Shown here piece after piece: positions 16,259 to 26,646 of a DNA stretch of 64,000 bases. The notes under the pieces were generated by a model. That model did no database searches, had not been told where the DNA came from, and saw only the letters and a list, made by a program, of their open reading frames with translations. This DNA comes from Desulfotruncus arcticus DSM 17038. GTDB lineage: Bacteria; Bacillota; Desulfotomaculia; Desulfotomaculales; Desulfallaceae. A program made the translations under genes and the position numbers. The DNA is taken from positions 1 through 64,000 of the forward strand of contig NZ_FOOX01000015.1 of assembly GCF_900113335.1 (NCBI RefSeq). The letters run 5' to 3'. Position 1 is the first letter of the stretch, and every line of letters begins with the position of its first letter.

Positions 16259-17695
16259 GTGAGCGGAAATAATAATGACAACTTTGTAAGAGTCCTTTCC
16301 CGCAAGGATGTGCTGGCCCTCGCGTTTGGCGCCATGATCGGCTGGGGCTGGGTGGTTATGGCGGGCTCGTGGGTTAGTACGGCCGGTTCAATGGGGGCCA
16401 TGCTCGCTTTTGTGTTGGGCGGCCTGCTGGTGGTTTTGGTGGGCTTGACCTACTCCGAGCTGGCGTCGGCCATGCCGCTGACCGGCGGTGAACACGTTTA
16501 CAGTTACCGCGCCCTTGGCGTAACGGCCTCATTTATTTGTACCTGGGCGATTATATTAGGTTACGTATCGGTAGTTGCCTTCGAGGCAGTAGCTCTTCCC
16601 ACTGTTACGGAATACCTCTTTCCCGGTTATAAATTCGGATATCTTTGGACCATTGCAGAATGGGATGTCTATGCCTCATGGGTGCTGATTGGTGTTCTGG
16701 GTTCGATTTTTATTACTATAATCAACTATGTGGGCATCAAGGTGGCAGCATTTTTGCAATTGGTATTTACTATAGCCATAGCCTTGGTGGGCTTGGTGCT
16801 GATCGGCGGGGCAGCGGTAAACGGCAGCACCGCACATATGGAGCCGCTTTTTGTCAACGGCATGAAAGGCATCTTTGCCGTGGCTATTATGACCCCGTTT
16901 ATGTTTGTGGGGTTTGACGTAATTCCCCAGGCGGCTGAGGAAATCAATATCCCTTATAAATCGATAGGCAAAATATTGATCGCTTCCGTCTTTTTAGCGG
17001 CATTATGGTATATTCTCGTCATTTTCGGCGTATCCCGCGCTCTGACGGCCGAGCAAATGAACAATGCCTCCCTGGTAACTGCAGACGCCATGACAGCGCT
17101 GTTTGGCGGGGCCTGGGCCGGCAAACTGCTGATTATCGGCGGGATTTGCGGCATCCTCACCAGCTGGAACGGTTTTTACATTGGCGGCAGCCGGGCGATT
17201 TACGCTATGGCCCAGGCCAAAATGTTGCCCTCATTTTTAGGTAAATTGCATCCAAAGTATAAAACACCTTATAATGCGATTATTTTAATTGGGGTATTAT
17301 CAACTCTGGCGCCCCTGTTCGGTAGAAAAATGCTGGTCTGGCTGGTGGACGCCGGCGGATTGGGCATCGTGGCGGCCTATTTCATGGTTGCGCTATCATT
17401 TGTGGTATTAAGAAAAAAGGAACCCCAAATGGCACGTCCTTTTAAAGTTCAAGCGGGCAATCTGGTGGGATATCTGGCTGTAATATTAAGTGCATTGTTT
17501 ATCCTTCTATACCTGCCCGGCAGCCCGGCGGCCTTGGTTTGGCCTTATGAGTGGCTAATTTTCCTCGGCTGGTCCGTTATCGGTATCGTCTTCTTTGTTT
17601 GGGCCAGATCTTCCTACGGCAAGGATGAGGCCGACAGAGCGATGCATGAGCACGTTTTTGTCAAGCTCAATAACGATAAAAATATTTCCGGATAA
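16259..17695 (+). CDS. APC-family amino acid permease
   Basis: A 478-aa membrane protein with about 12 helices. The APC pattern is clear: helix 1 AFGAMIGWGWVVMAGSW, TYSELASAMPLTGGEHVYSYRALG after helix 2, and AAEEINIPYKSIGKIL in the middle. Start is GTG 16259 with AAGGAGG (16245-16251) before it. Expression from a -24/-12 promoter and the neighbouring sigma-54 activator, MoaD-like, GABA aminotransferase and AOR genes suggest it imports the amino acid these genes degrade, possibly GABA (inference). Confidence 0.93.
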   Translation: MSGNNNDNFVRVLSRKDVLALAFGAMIGWGWVVMAGSWVSTAGSMGAMLAFVLGGLLVVLVGLTYSELASAMPLTGGEHVYSYRALGVTASFICTWAIILGYVSVVAFEAVALPTVTEYLFPGYKFGYLWTIAEWDVYASWVLIGVLGSIFITIINYVGIKVAAFLQLVFTIAIALVGLVLIGGAAVNGSTAHMEPLFVNGMKGIFAVAIMTPFMFVGFDVIPQAAEEINIPYKSIGKILIASVFLAALWYILVIFGVSRALTAEQMNNASLVTADAMTALFGGAWAGKLLIIGGICGILTSWNGFYIGGSRAIYAMAQAKMLPSFLGKLHPKYKTPYNAIILIGVLSTLAPLFGRKMLVWLVDAGGLGIVAAYFMVALSFVVLRKKEPQMARPFKVQAGNLVGYLAVILSALFILLYLPGSPAALVWPYEWLIFLGWSVIGIVFFVWARSSYGKDEADRAMHEHVFVKLNNDKNISG

Positions 17696-17730
17696 CCATA
17701 ACCTGCTTACGTTATTTTTATAACAGCGAA

Positions 17731-17766
17731 AAAGCCGGCGCAGCGCGGCGTCGGCAATTTTTTAAC
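17731..17766 (+). terminator. Terminator after the permease
   Basis: A GC-rich imperfect hairpin (GCCGGCGC...GCGGCGTCGGC) is followed by AATTTTTT. It separates the permease from the activator gene. Confidence 0.6.
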
Positions 17767-17781
17767 TTAAGGGGGTATCCT

Positions 17782-19497
17782 ATGAGGCTGGAGGACGGGT
17801 TGGAGAACGTTTGCGGCGGGATTCTGATGGTGGATGCTTCCGGTGCAATCACCTACATTAACTCTACAGCCAGAGGTTACCTGAACTTAAAAAACAAGCC
17901 GTGGGCGGATCTTATGGTTTCCGACATCCTGCCTCGGTTTAATTTTGATCTTAAAAGCATTGACCAGGATCAAAAAAATCGGATCATGGAAGTTGCGGGA
18001 AAAACCTTAATTTTATGCTCCAGGACAGTTTTTCGCGGTACCGATCCTGTCGGGTTGGTCATTACCTTGAAAGATATCAGAGAACTGGAAGGAATCAGTG
18101 AGGAATTAGGCTCGGTAAAAAGCCTGTACCAGGAGCTAAAAGTTATATTTGATAATTCCTACGATGAAATCTTTGTAACTGACGGCAACGGTGTTGCTGT
18201 TCGGGTTAACAAGGTTTGTGAAAAATATTATGGCGTCACTGAAGATGAAATAATTGGCAAGCACGTCAGTGAACTGGAAAAGCTGAACTACTATTCGCCT
18301 TCGCTTGTTCCCAGGGTGCTAAAGGACAAAAGGCGGATTACGGCTGTGCAAACAGTGAAAAACGGCCAAACATTAATTGTTACTGCCAATCCTGTGTTTG
18401 ATGACGCGGGACGTATTACCCGGATCGTCTGTAATTCCAGGGACATTACGGAATTAACCAACCTGCAGCAGCGCCTGGAGGATACCCAGAAGTTGGTGCA
18501 GACCTACAGGGAGGAGTTGGCCCAGCTAAGAAATGCCAACTTGCCGCGCAATGCAATTGTTGCCGAAAGCCAGTCCATGAAGCAAATTCTGGAAACCGCG
18601 GAAAGAGTGGCCCAGGTTGATTCCACCGTCCTGGTGGAAGGTGAGTCGGGGGTAGGCAAGGGCCTGGTGGCTTTAAGAATTCATCGCGCCAGCAGACGGG
18701 CCAAAGGTCCCTATATTGTGATCAACTGTGGGGCCATTCCGGAAAATTTAATTGAATCAGAGCTGTTTGGATATTCCGCGGGAGCATTTACCGGGGCCAA
18801 TAAGGAAGGCAAAAAAGGACTCATTGAAATGGCGCACGGCGGTACTGTTTTTCTGGATGAAATTTCCGAGCTTCCGCTGCCCCTGCAGGTTAAGATCTTG
18901 CATGTAATTCAAGATAAAAAAATCATGCCGGTAGGGTCCTCCGATTATAAAGAGGTGGATATTAGAATTATTGCCGCAACCAATAAAGATTTGTATAAAC
19001 TGATTGATGAAAATTTATTCCGGGAAGACCTGTATTACAGGCTGAACGTGGTACCCGTGGTTATACCTCCTCTAAGACATCGCAGAGAGGATATTCCCCA
19101 TTTGATTAATCATTTTGTCAGAAAGTTTAACGAGCAATTGGGCACCAGGAAATCAATCAGTAAGGAAGTTATGAATACCCTAATAACATATGATTGGCCG
19201 GGCAATGTCCGGGAACTCGAAAATTTAGTCGAGAGATTGATGATAACTTCCGCTGCAAATATTATTGCCGCTATTGACCTGCCCGAACGTATCACTCAGG
19301 TTGGCGGCAGTTCGGTTAAAAATAAGGTTATGGTTGTCGACCTTTGCCCCATGAAGGATGCCATAGAGCAAATTGAAACTCAGCTGTTGGAAAAAGCGCA
19401 CAGCAAATATAAGAACACTTATCGTATGGCTGAGGTTTTAGGAATCAACCAATCAACAGTGGTGCGCAAAATGAAAAAATATCTCGGTAAGGAATGA
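17782..19497 (+). CDS. Sigma-54-dependent activator with two PAS domains
   Basis: The 571-aa protein has a PAS domain at about 5-105, a second at about 118-225 (DNSYDEIFVTDGNGVAVRVNK), a short coiled coil, and an AAA+ domain at about 255-490 with GESGVGKG, SAGAFTGANKEG and FLDEISEL. The Fis/TyrR-type helix-turn-helix (RMAEVLGINQSTVVRKMKKYL) closes it. It is near-identical in plan to the activator at 33885. It probably drives the promoter at 16147 and may sense an amino acid or derived acid through PAS. Its stop overlaps the MoaD-like start (ATGA), so sensor and pterin-synthesis protein are co-translated. Confidence 0.93.
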   Translation: MRLEDGLENVCGGILMVDASGAITYINSTARGYLNLKNKPWADLMVSDILPRFNFDLKSIDQDQKNRIMEVAGKTLILCSRTVFRGTDPVGLVITLKDIRELEGISEELGSVKSLYQELKVIFDNSYDEIFVTDGNGVAVRVNKVCEKYYGVTEDEIIGKHVSELEKLNYYSPSLVPRVLKDKRRITAVQTVKNGQTLIVTANPVFDDAGRITRIVCNSRDITELTNLQQRLEDTQKLVQTYREELAQLRNANLPRNAIVAESQSMKQILETAERVAQVDSTVLVEGESGVGKGLVALRIHRASRRAKGPYIVINCGAIPENLIESELFGYSAGAFTGANKEGKKGLIEMAHGGTVFLDEISELPLPLQVKILHVIQDKKIMPVGSSDYKEVDIRIIAATNKDLYKLIDENLFREDLYYRLNVVPVVIPPLRHRREDIPHLINHFVRKFNEQLGTRKSISKEVMNTLITYDWPGNVRELENLVERLMITSAANIIAAIDLPERITQVGGSSVKNKVMVVDLCPMKDAIEQIETQLLEKAHSKYKNTYRMAEVLGINQSTVVRKMKKYLGKE

Positions 19498-19763
19498 TAA
19501 GCATGAGCAGTACCGGTATTTTTTCTGTAGATGTGGATTTGGGCGTGGTGCTGGCGAAACTGGTCAAGGCACCTGGTTACCAAAAGCCTAAAATTACCGT
19601 ATCCCTTACGGGACCCGTTACAATATGTCACCTGGTGGATTATTTAGGAATACCCAGGGAATATATCAGTTTTGTTACTGTTAACAGCGAAAAAAAAGAT
19701 TGGGCCTCCTCGCTGGGGCCCGGTGATAAAATAATACTGTTTCCCTATATAACAGGAGGCTGA
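19494..19763 (+). CDS. MoaD/ThiS-like sulfur carrier protein
   Basis: The 89-aa protein ends in Gly-Gly (FPYITGG), the thiocarboxylate tail of MoaD-type carriers, and has the beta-grasp pattern KITVSLTGPVTICHLVDYLGIP ... VNSEKKDWASSLGPGDKIILFP. MoaD donates sulfur to form the pterin dithiolene that binds Mo or W. The aldehyde ferredoxin oxidoreductase two genes downstream needs such a tungstopterin, so this is probably a dedicated carrier for it. The start ATG 19494 overlaps the activator stop; ATG 19503 is an alternative. Confidence 0.82.
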   Translation: MISMSSTGIFSVDVDLGVVLAKLVKAPGYQKPKITVSLTGPVTICHLVDYLGIPREYISFVTVNSEKKDWASSLGPGDKIILFPYITGG

Positions 19764-20068
19764 AATTAGGAGTCAGGAGTCAGGAGACAGGAGTCAGAAT
19801 AAGAGAACCGGTGAAAACAGTCAAGGGCTGGCTTTTAGGTAATGATTAAGTTGAATGATATTTGTAAATATTGGTATATTATTAGTTGATCTATTGGAAC
19901 AAGGCCACAAAGCATTTTGCCTGCTAACGATTGACAATTAAATGCCAACTTTTTACTATCAAATAAATACTAAAGAAAATAAACTACTTATTTACTAACT
20001 ACTGACTCCCGGTTACTGCTATTCTGACTCCTGACTACTGACTCCTGAAAAAAAAGGAGGTAAAAACA
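19764..20068. other. Intergenic region with paired heptad repeats
   Basis: This 305-base gap is filled by two inverted arrays of GGAGTCA-type repeats (19768-19800 and 19999-20048) around about 200 bases of AT-rich sequence. The inner part has only tiny frames without a ribosome site. Confidence 0.6.
19768..20048. repeat. Heptad repeat element, inverted pair A
   Basis: The left arm is built of GGAGTCA units (AGGAGTCAGGAGTCAGGAGA...), the right arm of their complement (CTGACTCCTGACTACTGACT...). The arms could pair into a long stem. The same degenerate unit occurs at 23139, 29621, 36604, 43368 and 46781. Confidence 0.85.
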
Positions 20069-21370
20069 ATGGGAAGAAGTGAAGAGCTTCTGGCAAGAAA
20101 AAACAACCTGGTGGCCCGCGGCATCTCCAATTCCACCGGTATTTTCGCTAAGGAGGCCAGGGGAGCAACCATAATTGACGTGGAAGGCAACGAATATATT
20201 GACTTTTACGCCGGCATCGGCACTCTCAACGCCGGGCATTGTCCCCCGCCCGTAGTTGCTGCCATCAAGGAGCAGGCGGAAAAGCTTTTGCATACTTGTT
20301 TTATGACTACCATGTACGAGCCATATCTGGATCTGGCAGAAAAGCTAATCGAAATTTCACCGGGCAGCTATGAGAAAAGAGCCATGTTCGTCAACAGCGG
20401 TGCCGAGTGTGTTGAAAACGCCGTTAAGATCGCCAGGTTCCATACCAAAAGAACCGGTGTAATCTCTTTTGAATGCGCTTTTCATGGCCGCACCTTAATG
20501 ACCATGACCCTGACCAGTAAAGTTAAGCCTTATAAATTCGGGTTTGGCCCGTACGCTCCCGACGTTTACAAAATCCCCTCCGCTTATTGCTACCGCTGCT
20601 ACTACAGGTCGACATACCCCGGCTGCGGCATGCACTGTCTGGAGCAGTTCGACAGGATGTTTGCCGCCGAAGTTGCACCGGAGAACGTTGCGGCAATGAT
20701 TATCGAGCCCATCCAGGGCGAGGGCGGCTTCATTGTTCCGCCGCCGGAATTCCTGCCCGGTCTGAGGAAAATATGTGATAAGCACGGTATTGTTCTTATC
20801 GCTGACGAAGTTCAGACAGGTTTTTGCCGGACCGGTAAGATGTTCGCCTGCGAGCACTGGGGACTGGAGCCCGACCTGATGACTGTGGCCAAGTCGATTG
20901 CCTCCGGCATGCCCCTCAGCGGCGTTGTAGGCAAGGCCGAAATCATGAACGCCCCCGACCCGGGGTACGTCGGCGGTACCTACGGCGGCAACCCGGTATC
21001 CTGCGCTGCCGGGCTGGCTACCATTAATTACATGCAGCAGGAAAAACTGGCGGAGCGGGCCCTGGAGATTGGGGCCAAGACCCGCAACAGGATGCTGGAA
21101 ATGAAAGAGAAGTACCCCATCATTGGCGATGTTCGCGGTCTTGGCGCCATGAATGCCATCGAACTGGTTAAAGACAGGGAAACCAAAGAACCGGCCAAGG
21201 AAGCAACGGCAGCTATAACCAAGTATTGCTTGGACAATGGCGTTATTGCCATTAGCGCTGGCATTTTCGGCAACGTGATCCGCACCCTGATTCCTCTGGT
21301 CATTACCGATGAGCAGCTGGAGCGAGGCCTTAACGTTCTGGAACAGGCCGTAGCCCACGCCTCGAAATAA
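20069..21370 (+). CDS. gabT: GABA aminotransferase (class III, PLP-dependent)
   Basis: A 433-aa class III aminotransferase. The PLP region is visible: FVNSGAECVENAVKIAR, the FHGRT loop, [19 protein letters not shown] and the Schiff-base lysine in VAKSIASGMPLSGVVG. A Cys cluster (CYRCYYRSTYPGCGMHC) interrupts the middle, as in other GabT-like enzymes of anaerobes. The usual reaction is GABA plus 2-oxoglutarate to succinate semialdehyde plus glutamate. The next gene, an aldehyde ferredoxin oxidoreductase 27 bases on, can oxidise that aldehyde. 5-aminovalerate or another omega-amino acid is an alternative substrate. Confidence 0.9.
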   Translation: MGRSEELLARKNNLVARGISNSTGIFAKEARGATIIDVEGNEYIDFYAGIGTLNAGHCPPPVVAAIKEQAEKLLHTCFMTTMYEPYLDLAEKLIEISPGSYEKRAMFVNSGAECVENAVKIARFHTKRTGVISFECAFHGRTLMTMTLTSKVKPYKFGFGPYAPDVYKIPSAYCYRCYYRSTYPGCGMHCLEQFDRMFAAEVAPENVAAMIIEPIQGEGGFIVPPPEFLPGLRKICDKHGIVLIADEVQTGFCRTGKMFACEHWGLEPDLMTVAKSIASGMPLSGVVGKAEIMNAPDPGYVGGTYGGNPVSCAAGLATINYMQQEKLAERALEIGAKTRNRMLEMKEKYPIIGDVRGLGAMNAIELVKDRETKEPAKEATAAITKYCLDNGVIAISAGIFGNVIRTLIPLVITDEQLERGLNVLEQAVAHASK

Positions 21371-21397
21371 ATTAAATTATCTCCGGGGAGGTAAAGT

Positions 21398-23131
21398 ATG
21401 AAAGGATTTTTTGGAAAACTGTTACGAATAAACCTGACCCGGCAAAGTTACGCGCAAGAAGTTATTCCGGACGAAGTTTTTAAACAGTATCTTGGCGGTA
21501 AGGGGTTGGGCTCCTATCTGCTGCTGCAGAACATCAAGCCCGGCATTGACCCCCTTTCCCCCGACAATAAACTAATTTTCACCACCGGCCCGTCCACCGA
21601 CACAGCCATGGTGGGCAACAGCCGGTACGGTGTTTTCGGCAAGTCGCCGCAAACCGGCGGCTATGCCGAATCCTATGCCGGGGGCAGAGTGGCGCCGGTC
21701 ATGCGCCGCACCGGCTACGACGCCATAATTTTTGAAGGCGCCTCGGATCAGCCGGTATTGGTGGAAATAAGTGATTCCGGCGTATCGTTTCACGATGCTT
21801 CCGGCCTCTGGGGGTTGGATACCTATGCCGCCGAAGAGGAAGCGCTGAAACAGGTTGCGGTACAGGGCGCCCAGGCGCTGGTGATCGGCCCCGCCGGTGA
21901 GAACCTTGTCCGGTTTGCGTGTATCGAGAACAACCGGTGGAGATCCGCCGGTCGCACCGGCATGGGGGCGCTGATGGGCTCCAAAAAACTGAAAGCTGTT
22001 GTCTTTCACGGTAACGCCAAAGCCGAAATCGCCGACCCGGAATTGCTAAAAACAGTGGTTAAAAAAATCCGGGATCTTGGCAAGGGCAACCCCGGGGTGG
22101 AAAACTACCGTAATTACGGTACCACTGTGATGGTAAAAATTATGAACGGCGCCAAGGCTTTTCCCAACCGCTACTGGAACAGGGCCGTTGACCCCAATTG
22201 GGAAAACCTGAGCGGTGATACTCTGCTCCAGCAGCATAAGGTTAAGCCTACCGCCTGCCCCAACTGCTTTATGGCCTGCGGGAAGCGTGTTTCCATCGAT
22301 TACGGCGAGCATGCCGGCCTGGAAATCGAGGGACCCGAGTACGAAACCATTTACGCTTTCGGGGGACTATGCTCAGTCAACCGGCTGGATCAGGTAGCCT
22401 ATCTTAACGACCTGTGCGACCGTCTGGGTATGGATACAATCACCGCCGGCAACCTGGTGGGTCTGATTATGGAAGGAACCGAGCGAGGCCTGATCGATAC
22501 CCCGGTCAGGTATGGGGATGTCGGAGCCGCCGCGGAACTGGTGTGCCAAATGGCTCAGCGCACCGGACTGGGCGAAATCCTGTCCCTTGGCATTAAAGAG
22601 GCCGCTGCCAAGTTGGGCTTGCAGGATATTGCCATTCACGTCAAGGGGATGGAGCCTCCCGGGTACGATCCCCGGGTGCTGAAAGGGATGAGTTTGGCTT
22701 ACGCCACCTCGGCCAGGGGCGCTTGCCACTTGAGGGCTACGTTTTACAAGCCGGAACTGGCCGGCATGATTGACACTTCCTCCACCGATGGCGTGGCCGA
22801 ACTGTTTATCGACTTTGAAAACAGGTTGACCATTTTTAATACCCAAATATTGTGCGTGTTTTTCAGGGATTTGCTTACCTGGGAAACGTTAATTGAATTA
22901 AATAAGGCCATAACCGGCCTGGAGTTCACCAAAGAAGACTTATGGGCGGTAGCTAACAGAATCATAGACGCCACTCATACCTTCAACCAGCAGCAGGGCC
23001 TTACCAGAGCAGATGATACCATACCGGACAGGTTCTTTAAGGAAAAGGTCAACGACGGCCAGAACGGAATAAACCCTGACGAACTTAACCGCATGGTGGA
23101 TGACTACTATCAGCTGCGCGGGTGGCAATAG
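21398..23131 (+). CDS. Aldehyde:ferredoxin oxidoreductase (tungstopterin)
   Basis: The 577-aa protein has AOR family features: N-terminal GKLLRINLT and YLGGKGLGSYLL, pterin-binding RYGVFGKSPQTGGYAESYAGG, and [4Fe-4S] ligands C-x2-C-x3-C in CPNCFMACGK with a later Cys in TQILCVFF. AORs oxidise aldehydes to acids with ferredoxin as acceptor and carry W. Behind a GABA aminotransferase the likely substrate is succinate semialdehyde, which would give succinate and reduced ferredoxin; this is inferred from context. RBS is GGGGAGG. It is slightly shorter than the classical 605-residue enzyme. Confidence 0.93.
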   Translation: MKGFFGKLLRINLTRQSYAQEVIPDEVFKQYLGGKGLGSYLLLQNIKPGIDPLSPDNKLIFTTGPSTDTAMVGNSRYGVFGKSPQTGGYAESYAGGRVAPVMRRTGYDAIIFEGASDQPVLVEISDSGVSFHDASGLWGLDTYAAEEEALKQVAVQGAQALVIGPAGENLVRFACIENNRWRSAGRTGMGALMGSKKLKAVVFHGNAKAEIADPELLKTVVKKIRDLGKGNPGVENYRNYGTTVMVKIMNGAKAFPNRYWNRAVDPNWENLSGDTLLQQHKVKPTACPNCFMACGKRVSIDYGEHAGLEIEGPEYETIYAFGGLCSVNRLDQVAYLNDLCDRLGMDTITAGNLVGLIMEGTERGLIDTPVRYGDVGAAAELVCQMAQRTGLGEILSLGIKEAAAKLGLQDIAIHVKGMEPPGYDPRVLKGMSLAYATSARGACHLRATFYKPELAGMIDTSSTDGVAELFIDFENRLTIFNTQILCVFFRDLLTWETLIELNKAITGLEFTKEDLWAVANRIIDATHTFNQQQGLTRADDTIPDRFFKEKVNDGQNGINPDELNRMVDDYYQLRGWQ

Positions 23132-23138
23132 GTTTACC

Positions 23139-23166
23139 AGGAGTCGGGAGACAGGAGTCAGAATGA
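23139..23166. repeat. Heptad repeat fragment B
   Basis: A single arm of AGGAGTCGGGAGACAGGAGT type directly follows the AOR stop. No inverted partner is present here. Confidence 0.7.
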
Positions 23167-23191
23167 GAAAACCGGCTCGGGACAGCCTGGG

Positions 23192-23228
23192 TGGGACAAT
23201 GGGACAGGTACCGTGTCCCATTGTCCCA
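23192..23228. repeat. Perfect 15-bp palindromic repeat
   Basis: TGGGACAATGGGACA pairs with its exact complement across GGTACCG. Each arm is itself a direct repeat of TGGGACA. There is no T-run, so it is probably a dispersed palindromic repeat and not a terminator. Confidence 0.65.
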
Positions 23229-23285
23229 GCGCGAAGATGAGTTGCGGTTGCTCACTAATTAAAGTGATTAAGTTAATAAAGCTGC

Positions 23286-23321
23286 CAAAGGCCTCGGGAA
23301 TTATCATGCCCGGGGCTTTTG
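23286..23321 (+). terminator. Terminator after the AOR gene
   Basis: AAAGGCCTCGGG pairs with CCCGGGGCTTTT (one bulge/mismatch) around a 9-base loop, ending in TTTT. Confidence 0.65.
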
Positions 23322-23339
23322 CATTTAGTATACAATGCC

Positions 23340-23354
23340 TTGTCTCTGAGACAA
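23340..23354. promoter_or_regulatory. Candidate activator site, full palindrome
   Basis: TTGTCTCTGAGACAA is a perfect palindrome with TGAGACA half-sites like those at 23540 and 31770-31827. It is 265 bases before the -24 element, which is far but possible for a sigma-54 enhancer. Confidence 0.5.
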
Positions 23355-23539
23355 GTGTATCATGTTTGATGCAGATTGATTAATAACAGGATGTCGACCC
23401 GCATACGCTAACAGTAACAATCAACGAGAACAGGTAACCGGGGTTTGACCCCGCACCGTTGTAGTCCCCCGCACTATACATTATCAGAAAATATATTCAA
23501 TTTAAAAAGGTATCCTGTGATGAGATTATGTTTCAAAAG

Positions 23540-23546
23540 TGAGACA
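23540..23546. promoter_or_regulatory. Candidate activator half-site
   Basis: TGAGACA is embedded in TTTCAAAAGTGAGACAAA, closely matching TTTCAAAGATGAGACAAA upstream of the activator gene at 29860-31686. It lies about 75 bases before the -24 element, the classic enhancer position. Confidence 0.5.
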
Positions 23547-23618
23547 AACTCCTGATGATAATGCCAAATATTGTAACCAAAATACCGCAAACAGCCATTT
23601 TAAAGGCTTTTAAAGATG

Positions 23619-23634
23619 TGGCACCTTGCTTGCA
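23619..23634 (+). promoter_or_regulatory. Sigma-54 (-24/-12) promoter of the putrescine aminotransferase gene
   Basis: TGGCACCTTGCTTGCA is a perfect match to TGGCAC-N5-TTGCA. It lies 130 bases before the ATG at 23766. Confidence 0.88.
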
Positions 23635-23729
23635 TAGTTGATTTTTTGTTTAAGTGTTTCAAGGATGACAATCCGCATAACACTGGTCCCCAAGCAACGA
23701 TTTTTCAGGATAGATCCGCAGTTGCATAA

Positions 23730-25112
<1,383 letters not shown>

Positions 25113-25170
25113 TTTGGGTTGCATTTTTCCCCCTGAAAAACGTAGATCATTTAAAGGAGGTTAAAGAAGA

Positions 25171-26646
25171 ATGACGGAAAAGCTGCAAATGTTTATTGAC
25201 GGGCAGTGGTTGGATGCCGTTGGCGGAAAAACGGTGGATATTATCAATCCTGCCACGGAAGAGGTAATTGCCGTTGCTGCCGACGGCGACGAGCGGGATG
25301 TGGAAAAAGCTGTCGCCGCCGCCAGGGGAGCCTTTTATGAAAAAGGTTGGTGGGATACCGCCGCCGGCGAGCGGGCCAGGCTGCTTTTAGCCGTAGCCGA
25401 TCTAATTGACCAAGAAGCTGACGAATTGGCCCGGGCGGAAACAATAAATAACGGCAAGCCAATGCGAGAGTCATATTATGATGTTGCCGACGCCGCCGGC
25501 TGTTTCCGCTATTACGCGGGAATTGCCACCAAACCGCATGGTCAGACCTATGAAGTGGCCGACCCGATGCAGGCCATGGTGGTCAGGGAGCCGATCGGTG
25601 TTTGCGGGCTGATCGTGCCCTGGAATTATCCGCTGCTGATGGGAGTATGGAAGCTGGCTCCGGCTCTGGCGGCGGGAAATGCCGTAGTGTTTAAGCCGGC
25701 GGGAATTACTCCTCTGACAGCAGTGAGGTTGTTTAAAATCTTTGAGAAGGTAGGTTTCCCTCCCGGTGTTGTTAATTTGGTGCTGGGACCTGGATCAAAG
25801 GTGGGGCATGCCATAGCTTCCCACCCGGATGTGCATAAGGTAGCTTTTACCGGGGGCACTGAAACCGGCCGGAGCATTATGATCGCAGCGGCCGGGAATA
25901 TTAAAAAGATTTCGCTCGAATTGGGAGGCAAATCACCCAATATAGTGTTTGCCGATGCTGATTTTGAAACTGCGGTTGACTATGCGCTATTTGCCATTTT
26001 CGCCAACCAGGGACAGGTTTGTTCCGCAGGCTCCAGGCTTTTAATAGAGGAAAGCATCCATGACCGCTTTATAAACCGCATGGTAGAAAGAGCTAAAAAG
26101 ATTAAAGTAGGCCCTGGATTACTGCCCGACACCGAAATGGGCCCTCTTGTTTCCCGTACCCATATGGAAAAGGTGCTGGCATACATCGAAACAGGCAAAA
26201 GAGAAGGCGCGGAATTGGTTTGCGGAGGCGGCAGAATTACGGACGGCGATTGCTCCAAAGGATTTTTTGTGGAACCTGCTATATTTGTCAACACCAGGCC
26301 GGATATGACCATTGTGCGGGAAGAGATATTCGGCCCGGTATTGGCTGTGCAAAAGTTTAAAGACGAGGCTGAGGCTCTTCAGTTGGCCAACGATTCAATA
26401 TATGGGTTGGCGGGAGCTGTCTTTACCACCGACGGCGCAAAAGCACAGAGGGTAATACGCAAGCTGCGGGCCGGCATAACCTGGATCAATTCCTATCACC
26501 CAACATATAATGAAGCACCATGGGGTGGCTACAAGCAAAGCGGGATAGGACGCGACCTGGGGACCTTTGGTTATGATGAATTCACAGAAGTGAAGCAAAT
26601 TAATATCAACCTGGATGTTCAGCCCGTTGGCTGGTTTTCTTCATAA
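25171..26646 (+). CDS. NAD(P)+-dependent aldehyde dehydrogenase (aminobutyraldehyde/betaine-aldehyde type)
   Basis: A 491-aa ALDH. The catalytic Cys lies in FANQGQVCSAGSR and the general-base Glu in KKISLELGGKSPNIVF; the NAD motif FTGGTETG precedes it. The N-terminus (MFIDGQWLDAVGGKTVDIINPATEEVIAVAA) is typical of betaine/4-aminobutanal dehydrogenases. After putrescine aminotransferase the expected reaction is 4-aminobutanal to GABA. RBS is AAAGGAGG. It is distinct from the ferredoxin-linked enzyme at 21398, so the cluster has two ways to oxidise aldehydes. Confidence 0.93.
   Translation: MTEKLQMFIDGQWLDAVGGKTVDIINPATEEVIAVAADGDERDVEKAVAAARGAFYEKGWWDTAAGERARLLLAVADLIDQEADELARAETINNGKPMRESYYDVADAAGCFRYYAGIATKPHGQTYEVADPMQAMVVREPIGVCGLIVPWNYPLLMGVWKLAPALAAGNAVVFKPAGITPLTAVRLFKIFEKVGFPPGVVNLVLGPGSKVGHAIASHPDVHKVAFTGGTETGRSIMIAAAGNIKKISLELGGKSPNIVFADADFETAVDYALFAIFANQGQVCSAGSRLLIEESIHDRFINRMVERAKKIKVGPGLLPDTEMGPLVSRTHMEKVLAYIETGKREGAELVCGGGRITDGDCSKGFFVEPAIFVNTRPDMTIVREEIFGPVLAVQKFKDEAEALQLANDSIYGLAGAVFTTDGAKAQRVIRKLRAGITWINSYHPTYNEAPWGGYKQSGIGRDLGTFGYDEFTEVKQININLDVQPVGWFSS

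Noticed and set aside
20495..21358. Minus-strand ORF of 287 codons opposite gabT
   Set aside because: Shadow of the aminotransferase; composition is atypical and no motif is seen.
23192..23228. Perfect palindrome considered as the terminator of the AOR gene
   Set aside because: There is no T-run; a proper terminator follows at 23286-23321.
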